A stretch of DNA of 64,000 nt, taken from the NCBI RefSeq assembly GCF_027625935.1, contig NZ_CP115300.1:3410001-3474000 (forward strand), in the 5' to 3' direction. Both the position numbers and the translations under genes were made by a program. Of this stretch, positions 41,413-48,441 are shown piece after piece. The notes under the pieces were generated by a model. That model had not been told where the DNA came from. It saw nothing but the letters and a program-made list of their open reading frames with translations, and ran no database searches. This DNA comes from Streptomyces camelliae (GTDB taxonomy: Bacteria; Actinomycetota; Actinomycetes; Streptomycetales; Streptomycetaceae). Numbering within the stretch: the stretch's first letter is position 1; the number at the start of each line of letters is the position of its first letter.

Positions 41413-41448
41413 TGCGACGCCCGGGCCTGCGGAGGTCCGGGCGTCGCA
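41413..41448 (+). terminator. Terminator after the chitinase gene
   Basis: A 15-bp stem TGCGACGCCCGGGCC (41413-41427) and GGTCCGGGCGTCGCA (41434-41448) with one G-U pair and loop TGCGGA, 18 bp past the stop codon. Confidence 0.9.
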
Positions 41449-42023
41449 CCGTTATGTACGGCTGAAGCCGCTCTTGGGATCAGCTCCCTTGAGTCTCATC
41501 CGTCCCATTGGCCCAGCACAACCGGTGATGGGACCTCCCGCAGACGGTGACGGGAAGATTCGGGTCAGCCTGCCCCGCTCCACCCGCCCCTCACCAGCCA
41601 GTTCGTCCCCACAGATGGCCCAAACCTGCCACTCACTCATCGCCGATCTCCGCGATCCGGTACCCCCGCCCCCACCACTCGCAGCCGCGAGCCGCCAAAC
41701 CCACCCGGCGTCCATGCGAGACGCGACCGCGCCCCAGCCAAGACCAGGAACGCAGCCCACCCAAGGGGCCGGCACCGGCCAGGGCCACCGCCCTTCCGGG
41801 CCGCTCGCTCGCTTCTCCCCCGGGCTGGAGCGAGGTGTGTCAAGGGTGGCCCGCAGGGCCATCGGCGGCAGCCGACGCGGGAGTGGAGCGCAGCGGAACG
41901 GGAGCGCCCTTGACTCACCTCGCGCAAGCCCGACAATCACCGAGAAGCGGGCGGCCCAACGGCCACCGACTCACTCCGTCTCGAACAGCTCCGCCGACTT
42001 GCTCTGTGTGACGCGCGGCGGCA
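41449..42023. other. Intergenic region (575 bp) after the chitinase
   Basis: No protein gene is supported; open frames on both strands lack family features and normal third-base bias. The region holds the imperfect palindromic element at 41832-41921 and otherwise shows no recognisable signal. Confidence 0.5.
41832..41921. repeat. Palindromic REP-like element
   Basis: Arms GAGGTGTGTCAAGGG (41832-41846) and CCCTTGACTCACCTC (41907-41921) are inverted with one mismatch. Between them are nested hairpins (TGGCCC/GGGCCA, CGGC/GCCG) and the phrase GGAGCGCAGCGGAACGGGAG. From memory similar phrases occur in other Streptomyces spacers, which suggests a dispersed non-autonomous element; copy number cannot be checked here. 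Confidence 0.55.
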
Positions 42024-42428
42024 TCACGCCACCCCCAGCTCACACCACACGTACTTCCCCCGGTCCCCGAACCGCGCCGACGGCTGCCAGCCCCACAGTT
42101 CCGCGCACGCCATGACCAGGCCCAGCCCCCGCCCTTCCTCCAGCTCGATCACCTGCTCCAGCGGGCGCGGCGGGTCGGGCGGGGCCGGGTCGGTGTCCCA
42201 GGCCCCGATCCACACCATGCCCTCCGGGGAACGGCGGACCCTGAGTGCGGCGGGCCCCTTGGTGTGCCGTACGGCGTTGGAGACCAGCTCCGTGGCGAGG
42301 AGTTCGGCGGTGTCCACGAGCCCGGTCAGCCCGTGCAGGGTCAGGATCAGGCGCAGGGTGCGGCGGCACACCGTCACCGCTCTCGGGTCGTTCGGGATGT
42401 AGAGGGTGTAGTCCCAGGTTTCGGGCAT
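42024..42428 (-). CDS. RsbW-like ATP-binding anti-sigma factor protein
   Basis: The 134-residue GHKL ATPase has the N-box LATELVSNAVRHT, the acidic G1 region GAWDTDP, and G2-box GRGLGLVMACAELWGW. It resembles the HATPase_c_2 proteins that Streptomyces encodes beside WhiJ/DUF397 genes, some of which act on sigma factors or anti-sigma antagonists. It is divergent from the XRE gene at 42598 with a 169-bp shared spacer, so it very probably belongs to that cluster. Confidence 0.9.
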   Translation of the reverse strand: MPETWDYTLYIPNDPRAVTVCRRTLRLILTLHGLTGLVDTAELLATELVSNAVRHTKGPAALRVRRSPEGMVWIGAWDTDPAPPDPPRPLEQVIELEEGRGLGLVMACAELWGWQPSARFGDRGKYVWCELGVA

Positions 42429-42524
42429 GCGTCATCAACTCCGTTGAGGTGAGGGGATTTTCGGGCGCAGGGTGGCAACGCCGCAGCTGCGGTGCACTTC
42501 CGCTGCGTGTGCGGTACGTCACCG

Positions 42525-42597
42525 ACCGTAGACCTTAGAATTAAGAGCAGGCAAGCCGATCCCGTAATCTGACCCCGAACGAGTCAAGGAGCAACCG
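42525..42597 (+). promoter_or_regulatory. Promoter/operator region of the WhiJ-type operon
   Basis: An A+T-rich stretch ACCTTAGAATTAAGAGC with the inverted ends CTTA/TAAG (42534-42545) lies about 55 bp before the ATG 42598, which is preceded by AAGGAGCAACCG. It is a plausible promoter and self-binding site for the XRE protein; no binding is known. Confidence 0.4.
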
Positions 42598-43449
42598 ATG
42601 GGGACCAAGCGCGAACCCACAGCGCGACAGATGCGGTTGGCCGTGGAATTGCGCCGGCTTCGCGAGGCAGCAGGCCTCAGTTCACGTGAGGCGGCCGCGA
42701 TGCTCGGCGTGAACTCCGTTCAGATCAGTCAGATCGAGTCCGGCACCTCAGGCGTGAGTGAGCAGCGGCTGCGCCGCATGGCTGCCAACTATGCCTGTCT
42801 GGACCAGGAGTTGGTCGAGGCGCTGGCGGCCATCGCCTCCGAGCGGACCCAGGGTTGGTGGGAGGAGTACAGAGGTCGCCTGCCCACGTCATTCCTGGAC
42901 CTGTCGGAGCTGGAGTACTACGCCGCCCACCGATGGGACGTGGACTTCCTGCTTGTTCCCGGACTTCTTCAAACCGAGGACTGGGCACGGGCGCTCTTCT
43001 CGTCCCGTGTGCCCGAACTCCCCGAAGAAGAGCTGGAGCTGCGAGTGGCGCACCGCATGCAGCGGCGCACCATCCTGGAGAGGGCACCAGCTGTCCCCTA
43101 CGAAGCCGTGATCCACGAAGCGGCGCTCCGCATGATGGTCGGCAGTCGTGCTGCGTCTCGGGCGCAACTCACTCGGGTCTTGGAGCTTTCCGAAGCAGAA
43201 CACATCACGGTGCGCGTGATCCCCTTCGACCTGGAACACTTCGCCGACCTGGGTGCCGCCATGGTGTACGCCGGCGGCGCGGTCCCGAAACTGGACACCG
43301 TCGTACGCGATGGCCCTCACGGCACAGGGTTCATCGACTCGGAAGCACAACTAGGGGTATTTCGAGCACACTTCCGTAGAGTGGAGGCCGTGTCACTCGA
43401 CCCGGATCGGTCGCGTGATTTCATCCACCGGCTGGCGAAAGAACTGTGA
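42598..43449 (+). CDS. WhiJ/Scr1-type XRE regulator (DUF5753)
   Basis: The 283-residue protein has an N-terminal XRE HTH (LRRLREAAGLSSREAAAMLG, VNSVQISQIESG) and a long C-terminal DUF5753 domain (YYAAHRWDVDFLLVPGLLQTEDWARALF, ERAPAVPYEAVIHEAALRMMVG, HITVRVIPFDLEHFADLGAAMVY). In Streptomyces such regulators are encoded next to DUF397 proteins and control development or antibiotic genes. AAGGAG precedes the ATG. The DUF397 gene follows after seven bases. Confidence 0.94.
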   Translation: MGTKREPTARQMRLAVELRRLREAAGLSSREAAAMLGVNSVQISQIESGTSGVSEQRLRRMAANYACLDQELVEALAAIASERTQGWWEEYRGRLPTSFLDLSELEYYAAHRWDVDFLLVPGLLQTEDWARALFSSRVPELPEEELELRVAHRMQRRTILERAPAVPYEAVIHEAALRMMVGSRAASRAQLTRVLELSEAEHITVRVIPFDLEHFADLGAAMVYAGGAVPKLDTVVRDGPHGTGFIDSEAQLGVFRAHFRRVEAVSLDPDRSRDFIHRLAKEL

Positions 43450-43456
43450 GGAACAC

Positions 43457-43639
43457 ATGGCCATTCGCGACCACTGGCGCAAGTCGTCCTACTCCGGTGG
43501 CGGCGACGGCAACGCCTGCGTAGAGATCGCCAACCGCCGCACCCACATAGCCATCCGAGACTCCAAGGCCCCCGCCCGAGCCACCCTCACTGTCCCGGTG
43601 GACGTCTTCGTCTCCTTCGTGGAGGCGCTCAGGAAGTGA
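43457..43639 (+). CDS. DUF397 domain protein
   Basis: This 60-residue protein is a complete DUF397 domain: HWRKSSYSGGGDGNACVEIA, then HIAIRDSKAP and the C-terminal VFVSFVEALRK. ATG 43457 is used because GTGAGGAAC lies just before it and the family begins there. DUF397 proteins are partners of WhiJ/Scr1-type regulators and are thought to antagonise them. Its stop overlaps the next GTG (GTGA). Confidence 0.93.
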   Translation: MAIRDHWRKSSYSGGGDGNACVEIANRRTHIAIRDSKAPARATLTVPVDVFVSFVEALRK

Positions 43640-43923
43640 AGCCTTATTGGCGGCCTTACTGGTATCGCATACGCATGCGTGACGCGGCTGCGCCATGGGC
43701 CGGCTGGAAGGCACTGGGTGTGCCGGAGTTCAGCCAGGTTCCGGTGGGAGCGTTGAGCGACTCGCCGCTGGAAGTGTGGGCCACCGCCTTGCTGCACGAG
43801 GCCCGGAGCGAACTCGACGACCTATGCGGTGACCTGCTGATCGAGTGCTATGACGAGCCGACTCCGAGTGCGGGCACCGAGCCTGCCTTCTCCGCCCAGG
43901 TACCGCTGGGACCTGGGACCTGA
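43636..43923 (+). CDS. Unknown 95-aa protein, third gene of the WhiJ-type operon
   Basis: GTG 43636 overlaps the DUF397 stop by four bases, which supports a coupled gene. The product begins with aromatic residues (MKPYWRPYWYRIRMRDA) and has a helical middle (SPLEVWATALLHEARSELDDLCGDLLIE) and a Pro/Ala-rich end. No family is recognised. Its first codons are less G/C-ending than usual (CCT, TAT), hinting at an accessory gene. It may be a small partner of the XRE/DUF397 pair. Confidence 0.65.
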   Translation: MKPYWRPYWYRIRMRDAAAPWAGWKALGVPEFSQVPVGALSDSPLEVWATALLHEARSELDDLCGDLLIECYDEPTPSAGTEPAFSAQVPLGPGT

Positions 43924-43969
43924 GCGACCTCTCTTGCCGGTGCCCGCCCCGAACCGCGGGGGTGGGCGC

Positions 43970-44521
43970 CTAAGCGGACTCTTCGGCTTCGGACTCGTCC
44001 TCGAAGTACGCGTCCAGCACCGCGTCCAGCTGCTCGTCCCACTCCTGGAAGCGGGACTTCGACGCCGCCTCGATCTCGATGGGGTACCAGCGGCGGTCGG
44101 GGGTGTGGACCGTGATCGTGTAGCGCTTGCCGAAGCGGGGGGTCTCCGTCTCCACCGCCGCGACCTCGTCCCAGCGGAACTCGCAGGACTCCTGGTCCAG
44201 GCTGAGGCGGACGCCCTTGCGGTCGGCCACGATCTTCGCGCGGCGGTCGGAGGCCTCGAAGACCGGGCCGTCGTCGTCCGTGGGCTCGTCGGCCTCCTCG
44301 GCCTCCTCCGGCTGAGCCGTCACCTTGGCATCCTGCACCTCCGGTTCCGGCTCCACGACTTCCGGCCCGGCGGCCGTAGACGCGTCGGTGCCCGTGTCCA
44401 CCTTGGCCGGAGCCGTGATCCCCGGGATGAAGGCCGGGTCGAAACCGGCGCCCGTCACGGGCTCGGTCTTCAACGGCTCGGCCTTCGACGGCTTGCTGCT
44501 CGCTCCTGTGCGCTGCTCCAC
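43970..44521 (-). CDS. Conserved hypothetical actinobacterial protein
   Basis: The 183-residue product (GTG 44521) has a disordered acidic Pro/Glu-rich first part, then a beta-rich domain (residues about 95-165): RRAKIVADRKGVRLSLDQESC, FRWDEVAAVETETPRFGKRYTITVHT, RRWYPIEIEA. A helix follows with FQEWDEQLDAVLDAYFEDE. The domain looks PH-like. An upstream ATG (44602) has a GGGAGAG ribosome site, but the 81 bases in between have poor third-base G/C, so the shorter start is preferred. Function unknown. Confidence 0.75.
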   Translation of the reverse strand: MEQRTGASSKPSKAEPLKTEPVTGAGFDPAFIPGITAPAKVDTGTDASTAAGPEVVEPEPEVQDAKVTAQPEEAEEADEPTDDDGPVFEASDRRAKIVADRKGVRLSLDQESCEFRWDEVAAVETETPRFGKRYTITVHTPDRRWYPIEIEAASKSRFQEWDEQLDAVLDAYFEDESEAEESA

Positions 44522-44774
44522 GGCGGCAGTATGGACGACTTCCCTGTGCTGGAACCAGTCAGCCCGCGCATCCTCCGTTCCCACGGCAGCTCGGAGCGTC
44601 ATCTCGTCCGCTCTCCCCCGGGCGTGAAGCACCCCTACAGCCACCCTCGGAGCCAAGGAATAAGACACGTTTACATAACAAAGACCACCGCCGCCACCCC
44701 GAACCGGGTAGGGGGAGCGCGGCACGGTGGCCCGGGGGTGTGGGGCGCCGTGCCGTACGGGACGTGCGGGGACG

Positions 44775-45185
44775 TCAGCTCAGTACGGCGAGCGCGTCGA
44801 TCTCGATGAGGAGGCCGGCCGGGAGACCGACGTAGACCGTGGTCCGGGCGGCGGGCGGTTGAGTGAGGCCCTGTTCCTCGAAGTACGCGTCGTACATCTC
44901 GTTCATCTCGGCGAAGTGGTCCACGTCCGTCAGATAGACGCGGATCATCATCGCGTCGTCCCAGCTCGCGCCGCCCTCCTCCAGGATCGCCTTGACGTTG
45001 GCGAGGGTCTGGAGGGTCTGTTCGCGCAGGGTGGGGCCGGCCGGTGTCGGGGGCTTGCCCTCCTCGGCGGGCAGGAAGCCGACCTGGCCGGCCACCTGGA
45101 GGATGTTGCCCTTCTTCACGCCGTGCGAGAACTTCGCGGGCGGGGTGGTGTGGGTCTTCGGGGTGAGCGCGATCTTCTCGGTCAT
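44775..45185 (-). CDS. RidA family protein (enamine/imine deaminase)
   Basis: The 136-residue protein matches YjgF/RidA: FSHGVKKGNILQVAGQVGFLP, LREQTLQTLANVKAILEEGGASWDD, VRVYLTDVDHFAEMNEMYDAYF, and PAARTTVYVGLPAGLLIEIDALAV, which includes the conserved Arg. RidA removes reactive 2-aminoacrylate-type intermediates made by PLP enzymes. The ATG overlaps the IclR gene stop (ATGA). Near a D-amino-acid deaminase gene, its use would be to clear enamine by-products. Confidence 0.95.
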   Translation of the reverse strand: MTEKIALTPKTHTTPPAKFSHGVKKGNILQVAGQVGFLPAEEGKPPTPAGPTLREQTLQTLANVKAILEEGGASWDDAMMIRVYLTDVDHFAEMNEMYDAYFEEQGLTQPPAARTTVYVGLPAGLLIEIDALAVLS

Positions 45186-45958
45186 GCAGGGTCGTCCTTC
45201 GTGGGGTCCGTCACTGGCGTTCTTCCGGAGTACTCGCCGCTGATCGCGTCCGCCGTACGACGCACCAGCGGGAGCAGGGTGAGGAGTTCCTCGGCGGTGA
45301 CGACCACGTTCGGCGCGGACACCGACATCGCGGCGACCACCCGGCCGTCGGCGCCGCGGATGGGGGCAGCGACGCAGTTGATGGACTCCTCGTGGCCACC
45401 GAGGTCGGCGGCCCATCCCTGTTCGCGAACCTGCTCCAACTCCCGCAGAAATGCCGGGGCGTTGGGGGTCGAACGGGGCGTGTACAGGGGGTAGTCGAGC
45501 TGGTCCGCGAGGGCGCGGCGCTCGGCTTCGGGGAGGTCGGCGAGGAGGAGCTTCGCGACGGCCGCGACCGTGATGGCGACCGGCTTGCCGATCCGGGAGT
45601 ACATGCGGACCGGGTAGCGGCTCTCCACCTTGTCGATGTAGAGGACCTCGCCCTCCTCGTGCACGGCGAGGTGCACGGTGTGCCCGCAGGCCTCGTTGAG
45701 CCGCACGAGGTGGGGGTGGGCGATCTCGCGGATGTCGAGGTTCTCCATCGCCTCCTGTGCGAGGGCGAAGAGGCGGGCGCCGAGGCGGTAGCGCTGGTCG
45801 GACTGGCGGTAGACCAGGCCGTGTTCGTGCAGGGTGCGCAGGAGGCGGAGTGCCGTGGATTTGTGGACGCCCAGGCGGTCGGCCACCTGGCCCAGGTCTG
45901 CGGGGCCCTCGGCGAGCAGCGGCAGGATGCTCAGGGCGCGGTCGACGGTCTGACTCAT
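45182..45958 (-). CDS. IclR family transcriptional regulator
   Basis: The 258-residue regulator has the N-terminal winged helix (QTVDRALSILPLLAEGPADL, then VADRLGVHKSTALRLLRTLHEHG) and the C-terminal effector domain (YIDKVESRYPVRMYSRIGKPV, GGHEESINCVAAPIRGADG, ISVSAP-like AAMSVSAPNV). It sits between the sugar-kinase and RidA genes with ATGA overlaps on both sides. It most likely controls both divergent units by binding the palindromes at 47102-47144. Confidence 0.95.
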   Translation of the reverse strand: MSQTVDRALSILPLLAEGPADLGQVADRLGVHKSTALRLLRTLHEHGLVYRQSDQRYRLGARLFALAQEAMENLDIREIAHPHLVRLNEACGHTVHLAVHEEGEVLYIDKVESRYPVRMYSRIGKPVAITVAAVAKLLLADLPEAERRALADQLDYPLYTPRSTPNAPAFLRELEQVREQGWAADLGGHEESINCVAAPIRGADGRVVAAMSVSAPNVVVTAEELLTLLPLVRRTADAISGEYSGRTPVTDPTKDDPA

Positions 45959-46992
45959 GGGGTGTTCGCCTCCTCCGTGGCCCGCTCGGCCTGTGTCCAG
46001 CCGGGGCCGAGTCGCAGTCTCCCCCATGCGGTGTCGTCCAGGGCGCTCAGGCGGTCGGCGTGGTCCCGGGTGGGGGGCGGGGCCAGGTCACCGGGGGTGG
46101 TGAGGGCCGCGGCGGCGAAGAGGTGGCCGTACCGGAGGCGATCCCTCACGGGCAGGCCCCGGAGGGTGCCGGAGAGGAAGCCTGCGGCGAAGGCGTCTCC
46201 GGCCCCGACGTGGGCGAGGACGTCCACCTTCGGGGCGCGAACGAACGTCGCGGTTCCGTCGGCGTCCGCCGTGCTCCCGTCGGTGATCTTGTCGAAGGCA
46301 GTCGCTCCGCCCTTGCCCTGCTTGACGACGACGATCGCCGGCTCGGGCAGCGCCGTCAGGATGGCTCGTCCGCCGTGCAGTGACCAGGCGTCACGCGCCT
46401 CGTCGTCCCCCACGAACACGATGTCCGCGCGCCGCGCCAGTTCCAGCAGGACGCGGGGTCCGTCCGAAGCGTGGCGCCACAGCGCCGGCCGGTAGTTGAC
46501 ATCGAAGGAGATCAGCGGGCGGCCGGGACGGGGTGCCGTCAGCTCGTAGAGCAGGTCGCGGCACGCGTCGGAGAGCGCGGCTGTGATGCCCGACAGGTGC
46601 AGTACGCGCCCTGCCCGCACCGCCGCCAGGTCCACGGTGTCCACGGCCATCGCGGAGGCCGCGGAGCCGGCGCGGTAGTAGGCCACCTCGTGGGTGTCGG
46701 TGGCGCGGTCGGCGGCGGTGCGGAAGTAGATGCCCGTGGGCCGCGCCGGGTCGGTGCGCACGGCACTCGTGTCGACGCCGTACCCCGCGATCCCCTCCAC
46801 CAGATGCTGCCCGAAGCCGTCCGCCCCCACCCGGCTCACCCACCGTGCGGTGTGGCCGGCGGCGGCCAGCGCGCAGGCCACGTTGGATTCGGCGCCGCCG
46901 ATCGCGCGGTCGAAGGAGGGCACGTCCGCGAGGCGCCCGGGGCGGCTGGGCAGGAAGGTGACCATGGACTCGCCGAGCGCCACGACGTCCAC
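45955..46992 (-). CDS. PfkB family kinase (2-keto-3-deoxygluconate kinase-like)
   Basis: The roughly 345-residue ribokinase-fold enzyme has VVALGESMVTFLPSRPG, the GG signature IGGAESNVACALAAAG, and the C-terminal anion hole/catalytic motif HVGAGDAFAAGFLSG. It phosphorylates a sugar or sugar acid, most like KDG kinases. The start is unclear: GTG 46992 is the first in-frame start codon before the conserved core but has no ribosome site, while AGGAGT upstream is not followed by a usable start codon. It is the first gene of the kinase-IclR-RidA operon. Confidence 0.9.
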   Translation of the reverse strand: MDVVALGESMVTFLPSRPGRLADVPSFDRAIGGAESNVACALAAAGHTARWVSRVGADGFGQHLVEGIAGYGVDTSAVRTDPARPTGIYFRTAADRATDTHEVAYYRAGSAASAMAVDTVDLAAVRAGRVLHLSGITAALSDACRDLLYELTAPRPGRPLISFDVNYRPALWRHASDGPRVLLELARRADIVFVGDDEARDAWSLHGGRAILTALPEPAIVVVKQGKGGATAFDKITDGSTADADGTATFVRAPKVDVLAHVGAGDAFAAGFLSGTLRGLPVRDRLRYGHLFAAAALTTPGDLAPPPTRDHADRLSALDDTAWGRLRLGPGWTQAERATEEANTP

Positions 46993-47101
46993 AGGGTGGT
47001 ACGCAACTGTCCCGGCGTAAGCAGCGTCGTCGATGATGACTCCTGTCGATACCTGGGCGGCGGCTCCGTTGACCCGGTGTCGGCGAGATGCTAGACACCC
47101 G

Positions 47102-47144
47102 TAGCACCATACGCAATGGCCGTTGCGCACACTGCAACGCATGC
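47102..47144. promoter_or_regulatory. IclR-type operator between divergent units
   Basis: Two overlapping dyads: CGCAATGGCCGTTGCG (47113-47128, centre imperfect) and CGTTGC/GCAACG around GCACACT (47121-47139). IclR proteins bind such TTGC/GCAA palindromes. The site lies 16 bp before the deaminase gene start and upstream of the kinase operon, so it can control both directions. Confidence 0.6.
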
Positions 47145-47159
47145 CGAGAGAGGGGCTCC

Positions 47160-48431
47160 ATGCGCACCGAAGCGCTCGCCCGGCTGGCCGAGGAACGCGT
47201 CGACCATCGCTTCAAGGGCCTGCCGCCCGACGCCGACGGCCTCACCGTCGGCGAACTGGCCGCCCAGCGCCGTAACCTCTTCCGCGAGGCCGACGGCTTC
47301 ACCACCCCCGTCCTCGCCCTGTCCGCCGAGCGCCTGGAGCACAATCTGGCGCTCATGGAGACGTACGCCGCGCGGCACGGGCTCGCCTTCGCCCCGCACG
47401 GCAAGACCTCCATGGCTCCGCAGCTCTTCCACCGCCAGATCGAGCACGGCGCCTGGGGCGTCACCCTGGCGGTGCCCCACCAGGTGCGCGTGGCCCGCGC
47501 GTTCGGCGTCCAGCGGATCTTCCTCGCCAACGAGCTCGTGGACGCCCCGGCGCTGCGCTGGATCGCGGGCGAGCTGGCCGCCGACCCGGACTTCCGGTTC
47601 GTCTGCTACGTCGACTCCGTGCGCGGTGTCGAGCTGATGGACGCCGCGCTGAAAGGCTCCTCAAGGCAGCTGGACGTCGTCGTCGAGCTGGGCGCCGGCG
47701 AGGGCGCGCGGACCGGGGTGCGCACGGAGGCGGACGCGCGGGCCGTCGCCGAGGCCGTGGGCGGTACGGACACGCTGCGGCTCGTCGGCGTGGCGGGCTA
47801 CGAGGCCCAGGTGCCGGGCGCCGACCCGGTGCTCGTGCATGCGTGGCTGGACCGGCTGGTCGCACTGGCGGTGGAACTCGACAAGGCCGGCCGGTTCGCC
47901 GGCGCCGACGAGATCGTGGTGAGCGCCGGTGGCAGTGAGTGGTTCGACGCGGTCGCCGATGTCTTCGCCGCCGTGCCCGAACTCTCCCGCCCGGTACTGA
48001 AGCTGCTGCGCTCGGGCGCGTACATCTCGCACGACGACGTGCACTACAGCAGGCTCACCCCCTTCAACCGGGTCCCCGAGGAGGGCGCCCTGGAGCCCGC
48101 GTTCCGGCTGTGGGCCCAGGTCGTCTCCCGTCCCTCGGCGGACCAGGCCTTCCTCAACGCGGGCAAGCGCGACGCGGCCTACGACCTCGACCTTCCGGTG
48201 GCGCACGTGGTACGCCGGAACGGTACCGAGCGTCCGGCGAGCGGCGTCGAGGTGAGCGCCCTGTCCGACCAGCACCTGTGGCTGCGCACGGACGCGGGCG
48301 CGGACGTCGAGGTCGGCGACTGGGTCGGGCTGGGGCTGTCCCATCCGTGCACGTCGTTCGACAAGTGGCAGCTGATCCCGGTGGCCGAGGCGGACGGGAC
48401 GGTCGTCGACTTCATCCGCACCTACTTCTAG
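47160..48431 (+). CDS. DSD1-like PLP amino-acid deaminase/aldolase (alanine racemase fold)
   Basis: The 423-residue PLP enzyme has the alanine-racemase-type N-terminal barrel with the cofactor lysine in FAPHGKTSMAPQLF, the segments VRVARAFGVQRIFLANELV and VVVELGAGEGARTG, and the C-terminal zinc-type site with SHPCTSFDKW. This is the build of D-serine dehydratase (DSD1) and D-threonine aldolase. GAGAGGGG precedes ATG 47160. With the D-aminoacylase gene 10 bp on and RidA opposite, it very likely breaks down D-amino acids. Confidence 0.92.
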   Translation: MRTEALARLAEERVDHRFKGLPPDADGLTVGELAAQRRNLFREADGFTTPVLALSAERLEHNLALMETYAARHGLAFAPHGKTSMAPQLFHRQIEHGAWGVTLAVPHQVRVARAFGVQRIFLANELVDAPALRWIAGELAADPDFRFVCYVDSVRGVELMDAALKGSSRQLDVVVELGAGEGARTGVRTEADARAVAEAVGGTDTLRLVGVAGYEAQVPGADPVLVHAWLDRLVALAVELDKAGRFAGADEIVVSAGGSEWFDAVADVFAAVPELSRPVLKLLRSGAYISHDDVHYSRLTPFNRVPEEGALEPAFRLWAQVVSRPSADQAFLNAGKRDAAYDLDLPVAHVVRRNGTERPASGVEVSALSDQHLWLRTDAGADVEVGDWVGLGLSHPCTSFDKWQLIPVAEADGTVVDFIRTYF

Positions 48432-48441
48432 GGAGCCTTCC

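Noticed and set aside
41474..42115. 213-codon plus-strand frame after the chitinase
   Set aside because: It crosses a palindromic element and overlaps the antisense of the ATPase gene; composition is non-coding-like.
42598..43923. Phage-defence toxin-antitoxin system
   Set aside because: XRE/DUF5753 with DUF397 is a regulatory pair common in Streptomyces cores; there is no nuclease, kinase or other effector in the cluster.
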